Source: Lathyrus oleraceus (Eukaryota; Streptophyta; Magnoliopsida; Fabales; Fabaceae). From it: a stretch of DNA of 64,000 bases. This document shows positions 22,289-32,812 of the stretch, piece after piece. The translations under genes were made by a program, and so were the position numbers. The DNA lies in assembly GCF_024323335.1 (NCBI RefSeq), contig NC_066581.1, forward strand, positions 436,120,238 to 436,184,237. The letters are read 5' to 3'. The notes beneath the pieces are model-generated. The model did not search any database and was not told the origin of the DNA. It saw only the letters and a list, made by a program, of their open reading frames with translations. How positions within the stretch are numbered: the stretch's first letter is position 1; every line of letters begins with the position of its first letter.

Positions 22289-22941
22289 CAATCAAAGGAG
22301 TCTGGGGATAGTTCTCACAAAAAGAGTATGGAGTTTTGTGAGGTATGGTATAGCGAGAGATGTGATTGGTGTAAAGATTCTATGAGATTTATTTACCTTT
22401 GGTCAATTTTGACTAAAAAGGGGGAGAAGTATATGGAGCTGTTGGAGCTGGGTGAAGCTGGGTACTGGCTGAGATGGATAAACAGAAGTACAACCATTAT
22501 TGGAAGAAGTGCACAGGTGTTAAAACAGAATGTTTCTGTTGGGCTGTTAGCAGATGTCAAAGAGGATGTCTGATATGGTGCACAGGTGTTGTTGTTGTAG
22601 CAGATGTCAGTGTGACATTCTGGCTGGTACAGGTACTGAAGTTCAGTAACTGTTATTTGATGAATGCACTGTTTGAGGGGGAGAAGAAGTACCCTTGTGC
22701 ATTGTGCATTTGTGTGTCTTACTAGTTGCATCCATAACTAGTAATTCTGTTATTGTTGCACAGATTTAGGGGGAGGAGAAGTACCCTTGTGCATGTGTGT
22801 ATTACTAGTAGCCATAGCTAGTAATTGTTTTGCTTCTGCTGCTAATTAAACTACTGTTTAGTGGTTTAACTGCTGATAGTTTTCCTTGTGAACAAAAAGG
22901 ATAGATATATGTTTTAGCCAAAATTTGCCAAAGGGGGAGTT
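22289..22941 (+). other. Copia 3' UTR with repeated polypurine tracts
   Basis: Holds four G-rich purine tracts: 22415-22429, 22675-22689, 22768-22781 and the LTR-proximal 22929-22940 (AAAGGGGGAGT). Two are followed by GAAGTACCCTTGTGCAT, showing a local duplication. Each duplicate carries an inverted TTACTAGT/ACTAGTAA pair. The last tract primes plus-strand DNA; the upstream ones may be extra primers. Confidence 0.85.
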
Positions 22942-24029
22942 TGTTGATTCTAAGTGTTGGCAGCAATTTTGGTAAAACAAAGAGTGTTCAAAAGATGTTA
23001 TGTGTGATGTCTTAACATGAGATATCCTATGTACCTGCTGGAGTTAAAGAAGATATGCAAGCAGGATTGTTTCAGAATGCCACATACAAAGACAAGGCTT
23101 CTGATATTGGTTGTACCTGCTGGAGCTTATATGGAAGACATATGATGCAGGATTGTTTCAGTTGACATACTCATTGTCATGGTAACTGATATGGTTGTAC
23201 CTGCTATAAAAGGAAACTAGATTATGCAGGATTTTTCCAGATGTCAGACCCGATGTCATGACATCCTGTACACAGAACATTCAGTATGAATGTCTAGTGT
23301 TTTGTGATTGCACAATTGGTGGCAATCATTGGTTGATTGAAGATATGGCTAGCTGGCGCAATCTATCAGGGATATCAACCAAATTTGTTTATTTTCCAAG
23401 AAGATCTTTACAGCTGATATGAAAAGATTTAATTGGAAAATATATTTAGGGTTTTCAAGCTGTCCAATGTTTCTATAAAAAGGGACTTAGAAAACCTGTT
23501 TGAACACACAACCAAGACTGAGCGAAATTTAGAGAGAGAGCTAGGGTTTGTGTTTGTAGGTCATTCAAGTCATCCATAGATGATTGAATTGGACTGATTT
23601 GTCTTCTTGATCAAAGCTTTGAAGCAAGATCAAGAGTGTGTCTTCTTGATTGAAACTGTGAAGTAAAATCAAGAATATTGTAATTGAAAAGTATTTTCTT
23701 TTCACAAGGGATTGTTGTTTAAAATCACGGGTGTGTGATTGTAAGGGAAGTGAGTGGGTTCTCATATCTAAGAGTGCTTAGGTAGAAATTGCACGGGTAG
23801 AGATTAGGTGAGAAAGACTGTAACTTGGTGAAGTGTACGGATAGTCTTTGAACTAATTCTATTATAGTGAATTTCCTTCCTGGCTTGGTAGCCCCCAGAC
23901 GTAGGTGAGTTGCACCGAACCGGGTTAACAATTGCTTGTGTGATTTGCTTTTCAATTCTATTTATCCATTAACAGATATCAGTGTCGTGACATTACCTTC
24001 GACATCTTATATCTGATACCAGAATTTCA
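22942..24029 (+). repeat. Copia 3' LTR
   Basis: 1088 bp, same length and ends as the 5' LTR, about 9 differences by eye. Followed by the TSD CACTC. Confidence 0.97.
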
Positions 24030-26125
24030 CACTCTGAATCGCTTCTATCAATCCTCTCTCACAAAACCCTAAGATTGCTCTGCAAACCCAACCGTGCAAT
24101 CCAATTTCATTCGATCTCTCCAATCAGGTTTGCCCTTTTTCCACTACTTTATGCTTTAAATTGGAAATTTATGAATGTATGAGGCATTATGAATGAATTT
24201 GGAAGAGTGGGTATCGTTAGTTTTTGCATGTGGGTTTAGATGTGTATGAATGTGTAGAACAATGCCTTGAATGTTTAATCACTTCGTTTCTGAGATGGGT
24301 ACCAGAGGGTTTGGGGTTTCTGAAATCGGACTGTTATCAAAGAAGAATCCAGAACCCGCAGACACTCGATAGCACCTCGCTAGGCGAGCCTGCAGCGAAG
24401 TTTCGCTAAGCCTTCGCTAAGCGAAGCAATAGCGATCATGACAGCAGTCGTTTTTTTTCTGTTTGCTCTTTAGTCTGTTCTGTGTTTGTTGTGACATGTT
24501 TTCTATGGCATCCGGGCACATGTTTTAGTATGTATGCCATGTCTTGATGTGTGGATCCTTGCCCCCTGACTTTGAGTTTTGATACCCTTTTGATGCATTT
24601 GTTTGACAAGAGGTTTAGGCCTCCTATCCTTGGTTTCTTTTTGTGAACTTTAATAGCATGATTCATGTGGTTGCTATGATTCTTCTGTTTGGTGCAACTC
24701 TTGATTGCACCCCATTTGGTTATTCTAACTTGTTTGTTGAGTTTTTGTGAGGGCTCACATGACTCTTGAAGAGACAGCTTGCTTGGTATTCCACTTTATT
24801 TGTGGGATACCATTTGGAAATTTATTCTGATTACTTTGCTGACTTGCTTTCTTTGATGATGCTAGCTTGAGAGATCTCTAGGTTTCTTGTTTCTTTAGTT
24901 ACTGTTACTTTGGATTTTTATCCGTGTGGTAGATCTTTTGATCCCTTTTACATCTTTTTCAGCATTTTACCGCTTTCTTAGCTGGAAGACCTCGATAGGA
25001 GGCAATGTTTTCGTGTGTTTACTTTTGTGCCCAAAGACCTCCAAGAAGAGGCATCAGTGCTAAAGACCTCCAGAAAGAGGCAATTGACGGGTAAAAGGTA
25101 TTAGTAGTTAATCCCCCGTTATTCAGTGTGTCGTTCTTTATGCTCGCACTACGTGTCGATGCTTCAGAACAAAAGCCTAAGATCCTTTGTCCGGTCAGTC
25201 AGTGGAGAGGGTTCCATCTTCCTGAATCCCCACCTTTTGTCATGAGCTCACCCTGTCCAGGGTTAAGAGCTATGAGGTCTTATCCTCATTACCCTTTTGA
25301 TCTGCTCACCCTGACGTTCAATGTCAGTGGTTAAGAGCCCATTTGATTACCTTTCCATGGCTTGTTTGTCGAGGTTGATATGACCCCTCTTGACTAAATC
25401 CCTACCCATGTATGTTTGAACCCCCTTGTTGGTGTGTTTACTTTATGCTATATGTTTTTGTATGGTGTGATCGTCTCACCCATAGGACTGCTATGCTTCG
25501 TATAGTCTCCCGTTTGCATGTCAATTAGGTAGCACGGTTCCTTCGTCTAGGACTTCCTTTTTGTATGAGCATTCCTAAAACACAAACAAACTCATTGATT
25601 TTTCTTCTCCTAAGAACACGTTAACTCCTTCTACTACAAGTGAGTAAGTCTCCAAAGGTCGAGCATCCGGTAGATTGCGTAGTAACGTCGTTCATCTAAA
25701 AAACACAAAACAAACAAAAATAGGTTAGCCGAGCTACGGTGCTCTGATTCTCAATCCTTATTGAGATACGTATGCAGCAGGGTAGGGCCTGTGCGAGCAA
25801 TAATTCTTTCTTTTCCCTACTTTGATTTTCTCTCTTGCCTCGCATATAGGACTTTTTATACACATACTTTAGACATAAATAGCAAACGTGGATCCTGTGG
25901 AGTACCACAGACGTGAAGGGGTGCGATAACCTTTCCTTCACGTAACCGGCCCCCTTACTCAGTTTTATTTGGTTCGAGACTTTGTTTTATTCGTTCCCTC
26001 TCGGTTATGCAGTACTACCTTTCCCTTCTCTTGGGATAAAAGTACATAGCTGGCGACTCTACTCTTTTTTCCTCGCCACTCTCTTTCGCGTTTGTACTTG
26101 GATTCGGGAAATCCGGGGAGCGACA
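24030..26125 (+). repeat. Ogre-4 5' LTR, part 2
   Basis: The rest of the 5' LTR after the copia insertion, ending GGGAGCGACA. Compared with the 3' LTR it has about 26 extra bases near 24394-24420, made of further TCGCTAAG hairpin units. It includes three CCTC/GAGG mini-hairpins (24990-25085) and the block shared with the Ogre-1 and Ogre-5 LTRs (about 25236-25400). No gene. Confidence 0.95.
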
Positions 26126-26127
26126 GC

Positions 26128-26146
26128 TGGCGACTCTGCTGGGGAC
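26128..26146 (+). other. Ogre-4 primer-binding site
   Basis: TGGCGACTCTGCTGGGGAC, two bases after the LTR. This is the tRNA-Arg-type PBS of Ogre elements. Confidence 0.93.
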
Positions 26147-26879
26147 TTATTTTCCCTAGTGGGCCTTTCCTAGCATTTGTTTGTTTATTGTCTATTGTGT
26201 GTTATTTATTTATTGCTTTGCATACTTATCTGCTTGCATTGCATCCTATGTGCGCTTTACTGTTTCATGCATACTATGCTGGTTGTGCATCTGTTTCGCT
26301 GTTGGGTGGGAGTCACAAGAGGTAAAAGGCCCAATACACAGGCTACGAGTGAACTTTAGGACACCTATGAATAGAGTGATTCATGGGAAGCGGGTGGTAT
26401 GGCGCCACTTAGCGGAACATGGTATCACGAGCAGTTCAGATTCTGATGGGGTATTATCGTTGCATACACCTGGTGTGCATATGATGATATTCTTGAAAGG
26501 ATTGTTTATCCTGCGTTTCTCTTGACCTTACCCTGGCCTAGATTACACCCGTGAGTGGGGCGGGAATGAATCATTTACAGGTACTGATGGTGACTTGTTC
26601 TGATGGTGACTTGTTCTGTTGGTGACCGTGTCCTGTTGGTGACTTTTGTTTGGTTCTTGTTGGTGACTGTTGGTTCTGAAGTATGGGTTCTAAGTTGATG
26701 ACTGTGTTCTATGGTTCCCGGTTCCGAATTCATGTTGAAGTTTTGATCCTGTGCTTCGTGATACACAGCCAATCAGCCATTGTTTCATCATTTTGCATCA
26801 TAGCATGTTTATTTTCAAAAAAATAATGCATAAAAAAAAGAAAAAAATTCAACCCGCATATGCATATCATTTTTCAGCC
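26147..26879 (+). other. Ogre-4 leader fused to pro tail
   Basis: Non-coding leader of about 730 bp. It includes about six imperfect copies of TGGTGACT (26588-26680). ORF1, gag and nearly all of pro, which occupy some 6-7 kb in Ogre-5, are absent. Sequence recognisable as the end of pro begins near 26880. Confidence 0.8.
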
Positions 26880-27092
26880 TTTTCAATCATCAGAGCAGGG
26901 TGTCCAGAATCAGAAAGGACCGTGTACTTTCACTAGTGCTGGATTGATGAATCATGGTGATGTCTTTGTAACAGACAATGAAGATGGTGACAGTGATTGT
27001 GATATGGATAATTGGGTGCGCCCGTGTGCTCCAGGGGAGAGGATCAACAACTGGACTGCTGAAGAAATAGTCCAAGTTACTCTTCAGACAGA
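26880..27092 (+). pseudogene. pro: Ogre-4 remnant of pro C-terminus
   Basis: Reads GPCTFTSAGLMNHGD, DSDCDMDNWVRPCAPGE and WTAEEIVQVTL, which matches the end of the Ogre-5 gag-pro ORF (TFTSAGMLDPDH, DSDCELDQWIKPCEPG, WEAEKIITVTL). No catalytic D-T-G segment is left. The last codon is completed across the intron at 27093: GA plus A from 27348 gives Glu, and the frame continues into pol. Confidence 0.85.
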
Positions 27093-27347
27093 GTAATTTT
27101 CTTTTGTTTTTCATTTTGCATGAAAGCCCTACGCTCTGCCCAAGGCGTAGTGGTTCATTGTAGGGCCACATCATGTTTTGAATTTTCAATGATTATCATA
27201 AATAAAGGACGTTTTGCAATCAAATTTGTGTTCACTACCTTTCTATTTTTATTTCTTTCATTTTCAAAACAATAAAAATGGCAAAAAAAAATTTGTGACT
27301 TCCTTGAACTCTTTTCTAAAATAAAGCATGAAACATCATTCGTGCAG
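27093..27347 (+). other. Ogre-4 putative pro/RT intron
   Basis: Donor GTAATTTTC at 27093, acceptor TTCGTGCAG ending 27347, 255 bp, phase 2. Removing it fuses the pro and pol frames. The in-frame stop TAA (27094-27096) lies within the donor. A spliced intron at this place is established for Ogre elements; the borders here are inferred. Confidence 0.75.
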
Positions 27348-27726
27348 AATTGATCTTACGGATTCCATTAAGAACAGTTCTGTTATGGCTCAGTATGACT
27401 TCGATAATCCCATTTACCAAGCCGAAGAGGAGAGTGAAGAAGATTGTGAACTCCCCAAAGAATTGGCCAGACTATTGAAACAGGAGGAAAGGGTCATTCA
27501 ACCTCATCAAGAAGAGTTGGAAGTCATTAACCTTGGTACCGAGGACGCAAAGAAAGAGATCAAGATAGGGGCTGCTTTAGAGGAAAAGGTCAAGAGAGGG
27601 CTGATTGAAATGCTGCAAGAATATGTGGACGTATTCGCATGGTCGTATCAAGATATGCCTGGTTTGGATACAGATATTGTGGTACACAGGCTACCTCTCA
27701 GAGAAGATTGTCCTTCGGTAAAGTAG
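27348..27726 (+). pseudogene. pol: Ogre-4 pol N-terminal linker
   Basis: After the intron the frame reads IDLTDSIKN...YDFDNPIYQAEEESEEDCE, an acidic linker, then VDVFAWSYQDMPGLDTDIVV, the conserved segment ahead of Tat-lineage RT domains. TAG at 27724-27726 (Gln in Ogre-5, MKQKLHRT) interrupts it; the same frame continues into RT. Confidence 0.85.
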
Positions 27727-27750
27727 AAGCTTCACAGAACTAGTCCTGAT

Positions 27751-29763
27751 ATGGTTGTCAAGATCAAAGAGGAGGTTCAGAAACAGTTGGATGCAGGTTT
27801 TCTAGCAGTTACCAATTATCCCCCTTGGGTGGCCAACATCGTACCCGTGCCGAAGAAGGATGGTAAAGTCAGGACGTGTGTCGATTACCGAGATTTAAAC
27901 AGAGCCAGTCCGAAAGATGACTTCCCATTACCTCACATTGATGTATTGGTCGATAACATTGCTCAGTCCTCGGTTTTCTCTTTCATGGATGGATTTTCTG
28001 GCTATAATCAGATCAAGATGGTGCCAGAAGATATGGAGAAGACGACATTCATTACACCTTGGGGCATGTTCTGTTATAAGGTAATTCCATTTGGGTTGAA
28101 GAACGCCGGTGCTACTTACCAAAGAGCTATGACGACTCTCTTTCATGACATGATGCACAAAGAAATTGAAGTGTACGTGGATGATATGATTGCGAAGTCT
28201 CAGAAAGAAGAGGAGCACTTGGTAAACTTGCAAAAGTTGTTCGAAAGATTGAGAAAGTTAAAACTGAGGCTGAATCCAAACAAGTGTACATTTGGAGTGA
28301 GATCTGGAAAGCTGTTAGGTTTCATTGTCAGTGAGAAAGGGATTGAGGTTGATCCAGCGAAAGTAAAAGCTATTCAAGAAATGCCTGAACCAAGAACGGA
28401 AAAGCAGGTTCGTGGGTTTTTAGGGAGGCTGAACTACATTGCACGGTTCATATCTCACCTAACAGCTACGTGCGAACCGATATTTAAATTGCTAAGAAAA
28501 GATCAAGCAATCAGGTGGAACAATGATTGTCAAAAAGCTTTTGATAAGATAAAAGAATATTTGCAGAAACCTCCCATTCTTATACCTCCAGTTCCTGGGA
28601 GGCCCCTGATAATGTACCTTTTAGTAACAGAGAATTCGATGGGGTGTGTATTGGGACAGCATGACGAGTCTGGTCGAAAAGAGCATGCAATATACTACCT
28701 TAGCAAAAAGTTTACCGACTGTGAAACAAGATATTCGCTGCTCGAGAAAACTTGTTGCTCTTTGGCATGGGCTGCTCGCCGACTAAGACAGTATATGTTG
28801 AATCATACTACCTTGTTGATTTCTAAGATGGACCCAGTAAAGTATATCTTTGAAAAGCCGGCTCTTACCGGACGAGTGGCTCGTTGGCAGATGATTTTGA
28901 CAGAGTATGATATCCAGTACACGTCGCAAAAGGCTATAAAGGGTAGTATTCTGTCTGATTACCTTGCCGAGCAACCAATTGATGACTATCAGCCGATGAT
29001 GTTTGAATTCCCTGATGAAGATATCATGTACTTAAAGATGAAAGATTGTGAAGAGCCTCTTGTCGAGGAAGGACCGGACCCCGATGACAAGTGGACACTG
29101 ATGTTTGATGGGGCGGTAAATGTGAATGGAAATGGTGTTGGGGCAGTACTCATTAATCCTAAAGGTGCACACATACCTTTTTCTGCCATATTGACTTTTG
29201 AAGTAACCAACAACGAAGCTGAGTATGTGGCTTGTATCATGGGGATTGAGGAAGCCATCGATCTAAGGATCAAAACTATAGACATTTATGGAGATTCTGC
29301 TCTAGTGATTAACCAAGTCAATGGAGACTGGAATACTCATCAGCCAAATTTGATTCCTTATAGAGATTACACCAGAAGGATCCTGACTTTCTTCAAGACA
29401 GTAAAGTTGTATCATGTACCCCGAGATGAAAATCAAATGGCTGATGCCTTAGCCACATTGTCTTCTATGATTAAAGTTCATTGGCAGAATCATGTGCCAC
29501 ACGTTGCTGTGAATCGACTCGAGAGGCCTGCGTATGTGTTTGCAGCCGAGTCTGTTATTGATGAGAAGCCGTGGTTTTATGATATTAAGAATTTCCTCAA
29601 AAGCCAAGAGTATCCTGAAGGAGCGTCAAAGAATGACAAGAAGACACTGAGAAGGCTAGCTGGAAGCTTTTACTTGAACAAGGATGATGTGTTGTACAAG
29701 AGGAACTTTGACATGGTTCTGCTCAGATGCGTGGTTAGACACAAAGCAGACATGTTAATGTAG
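27751..29763 (+). pseudogene. pol: Ogre-4 RT, RNase H and second RNase H
   Basis: Reverse transcriptase from about residue 1: PVPKKDGKVRTCVDYRDLN, FSFMDGFSGYNQI and catalytic YVDD at 28174-28185 (residue 142). The classical Ty3/gypsy RNase H is at about 280-400 (GCVLGQHDESGRKEHAIYYLS). A second, plant-type RNase H follows (about 447-575; MFDGAVNVNGNGVGAVLI, YGDSALVINQVNGDW, DENQMADALATL), the dual-RNase H hallmark of Tat/Ogre elements. The frame ends in TAG 29761-29763, where Ogre-3 reads MTEVHEG, and continues in phase into integrase. Confidence 0.95.
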
Positions 29764-30822
29764 GAAGTACACGAGGGATCTTTCGGTACCCATGTTGGTG
29801 GTCACGCAATGGCCAAGAAGTTGTTGAGAGCGGGTTATTACTGGATAACCATGGAATCTGATTATTTCAAATACGCTCGGAAGTGCCACAAATGTCAGAT
29901 CTATGCAGATAAAGTGCATGTACCACCAAACCCTCTGAATATTATGAATTCTCCTTGGCCATTTGCGATGTGGGGCATCGATATGATTGGAAAGATTGAA
30001 CCTACTGCTTCTAAGGGACATCGCTTCATCCTAGTCGCGATTGATTACTTTACCAAGTGGGTGGAAGCAGCTTCCTATGCCAATGTTACCAGACAAGTGG
30101 TTGCTCGATTCATTAAGAAAGAAATTATCTGTCGTTATGGGGTTCCTGAGAGAATCATCAATGATAATGGTTCGAATCTCAATAACAAGATGATGAAAGA
30201 GCTTTGCAAAGACTTTAAGATCGAACACCACAATTCTTCTCCTTACAGACCAAAGATGAATGGTGTTGTAGAGGCGGCAAACAAGAACATTAAGAAGATT
30301 GTGCAAAAGATGGTTGTGACGTACAAGGATTGGCATGAGATGTTGCCTTTCGCTTTGCATGGGTATTGTACCTCAGTGCGTACGTCAACCGGGGCAACTC
30401 CGTTTTCACTTGTGTATGGCATGGAGGCAGTCTTGCCAGTAGAAGTTAAAATCCCTTCTTTGAGGGTGATGATGGATGTAAAACTTGACGAGGCTGAGTG
30501 GGTTCAAGCCAGGTTTGATGAGTTAAATTTAATTGAGGAAAAGCGATTAGCGGCTGTGTGCCATGGACAACTATATCAGAGAAGGATGAAGAAGGCCTTT
30601 GATCAGAAAGTGCGTCCTCGAAGCTATCAGATAGGTGACTTAGTTTTGAAGAGGATCCTTCCTCCCGGTACAGATAACAGGGGCAAGTGGACTCCGAATT
30701 ATGAAGGTCCATATGTTGTTAAAAAGGTCTTTTCTGGTGGAGCCTTGATGCTTACAACTATGGATGGTGAATATTTTCCGTCCCCTGTGAATTCAGACGT
30801 AGTCAAAAAATACTTCGCATAA
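29764..30822 (+). pseudogene. pol: Ogre-4 integrase
   Basis: Continues the same frame after the TAG. N-terminal zinc finger HEGSFGTH...KCHKCQIYADK (HHCC). Catalytic core with Asp in GIDMIG (29980-29982), Asp in NDNGSN (30163-30165) and Glu in VVEAANKN (30271-30273). The last two are separated by 35 residues, the D-D-35-E signature. The C-terminal part has LVLKRILPPGTDNRGKWTPN, a GPY/F-type module, and ends at TAA 30820-30822. It inserts element cDNA into chromosomes. Only the upstream stops make it a pseudogene. Confidence 0.94.
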
Positions 30823-32042
30823 ACTGACCCGCTGGACAAAAAAAGAAAGTCCAGGCAAAAAAGGGCATCCCGGCGAACCAAGAGAAAAAGAAAAGAAAAA
30901 GGTTCGGGCAAAAGTTAGGGATAAAGAATAAAAAATAATATGTACACCTGGTAAGTCGAAAACCTGCAAAGGCGACTTAGGCAAAAATGGGTATCCCGGT
31001 GGATTGAAAACTTGAAAAGGCGGTCCAGGCAAAAGAGGGATTAAAGCAAAGACTACAGTCTGAGTCATCTGTACTTCATCATGTTTCAGTGTCTACCATC
31101 TTGAAGGATATGATCGGTCCAATCACTCTTCTCAGAAAGCAAAGAATTTGGGGGAAATTGAAGATCTATGAGTCATAACAAAATTGGAAAATAGTGGAAT
31201 GACGTGTTCACATTGCCAATAGGATAGTTTATTTTCTCTTTTGGCGCAATTACCTCTTCCTAGGAATTGCTTCCTGATGTATTTGCCTCTATAGGCCATT
31301 TTCAATCAATAAAAGTCGTTATTCAGTCAAATTGCTCTCTTGTTTTTTTTATTTTTACTGTTTTGTTTGCAAAAAAAAACGTCCAATTTTTTTATAAACA
31401 TTGCATCTAAAAAACATGAAGGTTAGACAATGACGTGCGGAAAGATAAAACATCTGAAAATCATTTTGAATGTTGAGTACACTTGAGTATATTTTGTCCA
31501 TACGATCCCCCAGGGCATGTATGTCCTGCTGTTTTGTAGGTTACTATCTTTGATTGATGGCTAAAGCAGATGAGCCAAAGTTTGTTCGAAGGCAGACCCT
31601 TTTGTTTCAACACTGTCCAGTCGTGTAAGAAGTTGGGTCGTCTAAGTCGAGTTAAGAATTTGTTTCCCCAGCATGGTCGAGAGGTTGGTGTTTTCCCAAT
31701 AAGTGACTCCCCTGTTGAGTTGGTTTCTCTATCATTCCGAGAATGTCAGATTAGTAAGTATCCTCAGCAGAATTGTTGTATGTCCCCACAGAGTTGGAAG
31801 ATCGAATCAGAAATTGTGTGCTCAGTAAAGTGATCATTTGCTTTCCCAGCAGGAGTTTTCCTCCCCTTGCATCTTGCATGTAGTAATCATCATTTGCATT
31901 CGCATTCTCAAATCGCGTAGCATTTCCATTCAGTATGGAGCATTACGCCATGGAAAATTCAAACATATGCATACATGTATTAAATCAGATTGGATCATAT
32001 CTCCGGAAGAGACGATTCATTTTTCAACATCAGTTAGCACAT
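30823..32042 (+). other. Ogre-4 3' UTR, part 1, with stem modules
   Basis: Directly after the pol stop are four stem modules, each followed by GGCAAAA (30832-31030; see findings). The remainder to 32042 is unique sequence with no coding signal. Its last five bases CACAT (32038-32042) are the Ogre-5 target site. Confidence 0.8.
32038..32042. repeat. Ogre-5 target-site duplication, left copy
   Basis: CACAT, repeated at 55061-55065. Confidence 0.95.
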
Positions 32043-32475
32043 TGTCGCATCCGCGAAAAACAACCGGCGGGAAAAAGCAAACAAACAAAGCTGCCACCGT
32101 GCGTTATTTATCCCAAAAGAGGGAAAGGAAACGCTTGAAGTAAACCTGGAAAGGAAATGGTCTTACGACCGGAGATTGCAAGGATCGGGAGTCGGTTATG
32201 CGAAGGGAAGGTATTAGCACCCCTACGCATCCGTCGTACTCGACGGGATCCACGCTCGGAAAGGATAGAAAAAGGTTGCTAAAACCGCTCAAAGAATGCA
32301 CACACACTGGAACAAAGCGCAGATGGAAAGAGAGGGGAACGAGCTCGCTAGGATATCGCATCCTATGCCTACGTATCTCATCTGGAATGAGAATCAGAGC
32401 TACCGTAGTTCGGCTAACGCACGCCGAAACAAAACAGACGCACAGACGCTGAGACGTCAAAACAAACACACAAAT

Positions 32476-32812
32476 GGAAACAGACTGCCAATGGCTGGTC
32501 TTACGTCCGACTCCAAGCACACAAACACAAACAGGAAACCGAATGCCAATCGCTGGACTTACATCAGACTCCAAGCACACAACAAACAAACGGGAAACCG
32601 AATGCCAATCGCTGGACTTACATCAGACTCCAAGCAAACACACACAGGAAACCGACTGCCAATCGCTGGACTTACGTCAGACTCCAAGCACACAACAAAC
32701 AAACGGGAAACCGAATGCCAATCGCTGGACTTACATCAGACTCCAAGCAAACACACACAGGAAACCGACTGCCAATCGCTGGACTTACGTCAGACTCCAA
32801 GCAAACAAGAGG
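32476..32812. repeat. 54-59-bp tandem repeat in Ogre-5 3' LTR
   Basis: Six units starting GGAAAC at 32476, 32534, 32593, 32647, 32706 and 32760, with a roughly 113-bp two-unit super-period. Related to the 52-bp repeat of the Ogre-1 LTR. The open frames across it arise from the repeat itself. Confidence 0.9.

Larger units (their letters stand above)
16448..24029 (+). mobile_element. Ty1/copia retrotransposon, SIRE/Maximus-like
   Basis: 7582 bp with two 1088-bp LTRs, an initiator-Met PBS, a single gag-pol frame and several polypurine tracts. Order gag-PR-IN-RT-RNaseH defines Ty1/copia. The long gag with two zinc knuckles, the gag coiled coil and the multiple PPTs fit the SIRE/Maximus lineage (recalled family knowledge). 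There is no env-like ORF. LTR identity is about 99% by eye (about 9 differences), making it the youngest insertion in the window. Three in-frame stops prevent a full-length product. Confidence 0.96.

Noticed and set aside
22289..22941. env-like ORF of a SIRE element
   Set aside because: The longest open frames here are about 80-110 codons, overlap PPT repeats and show no signal peptide or transmembrane pattern.
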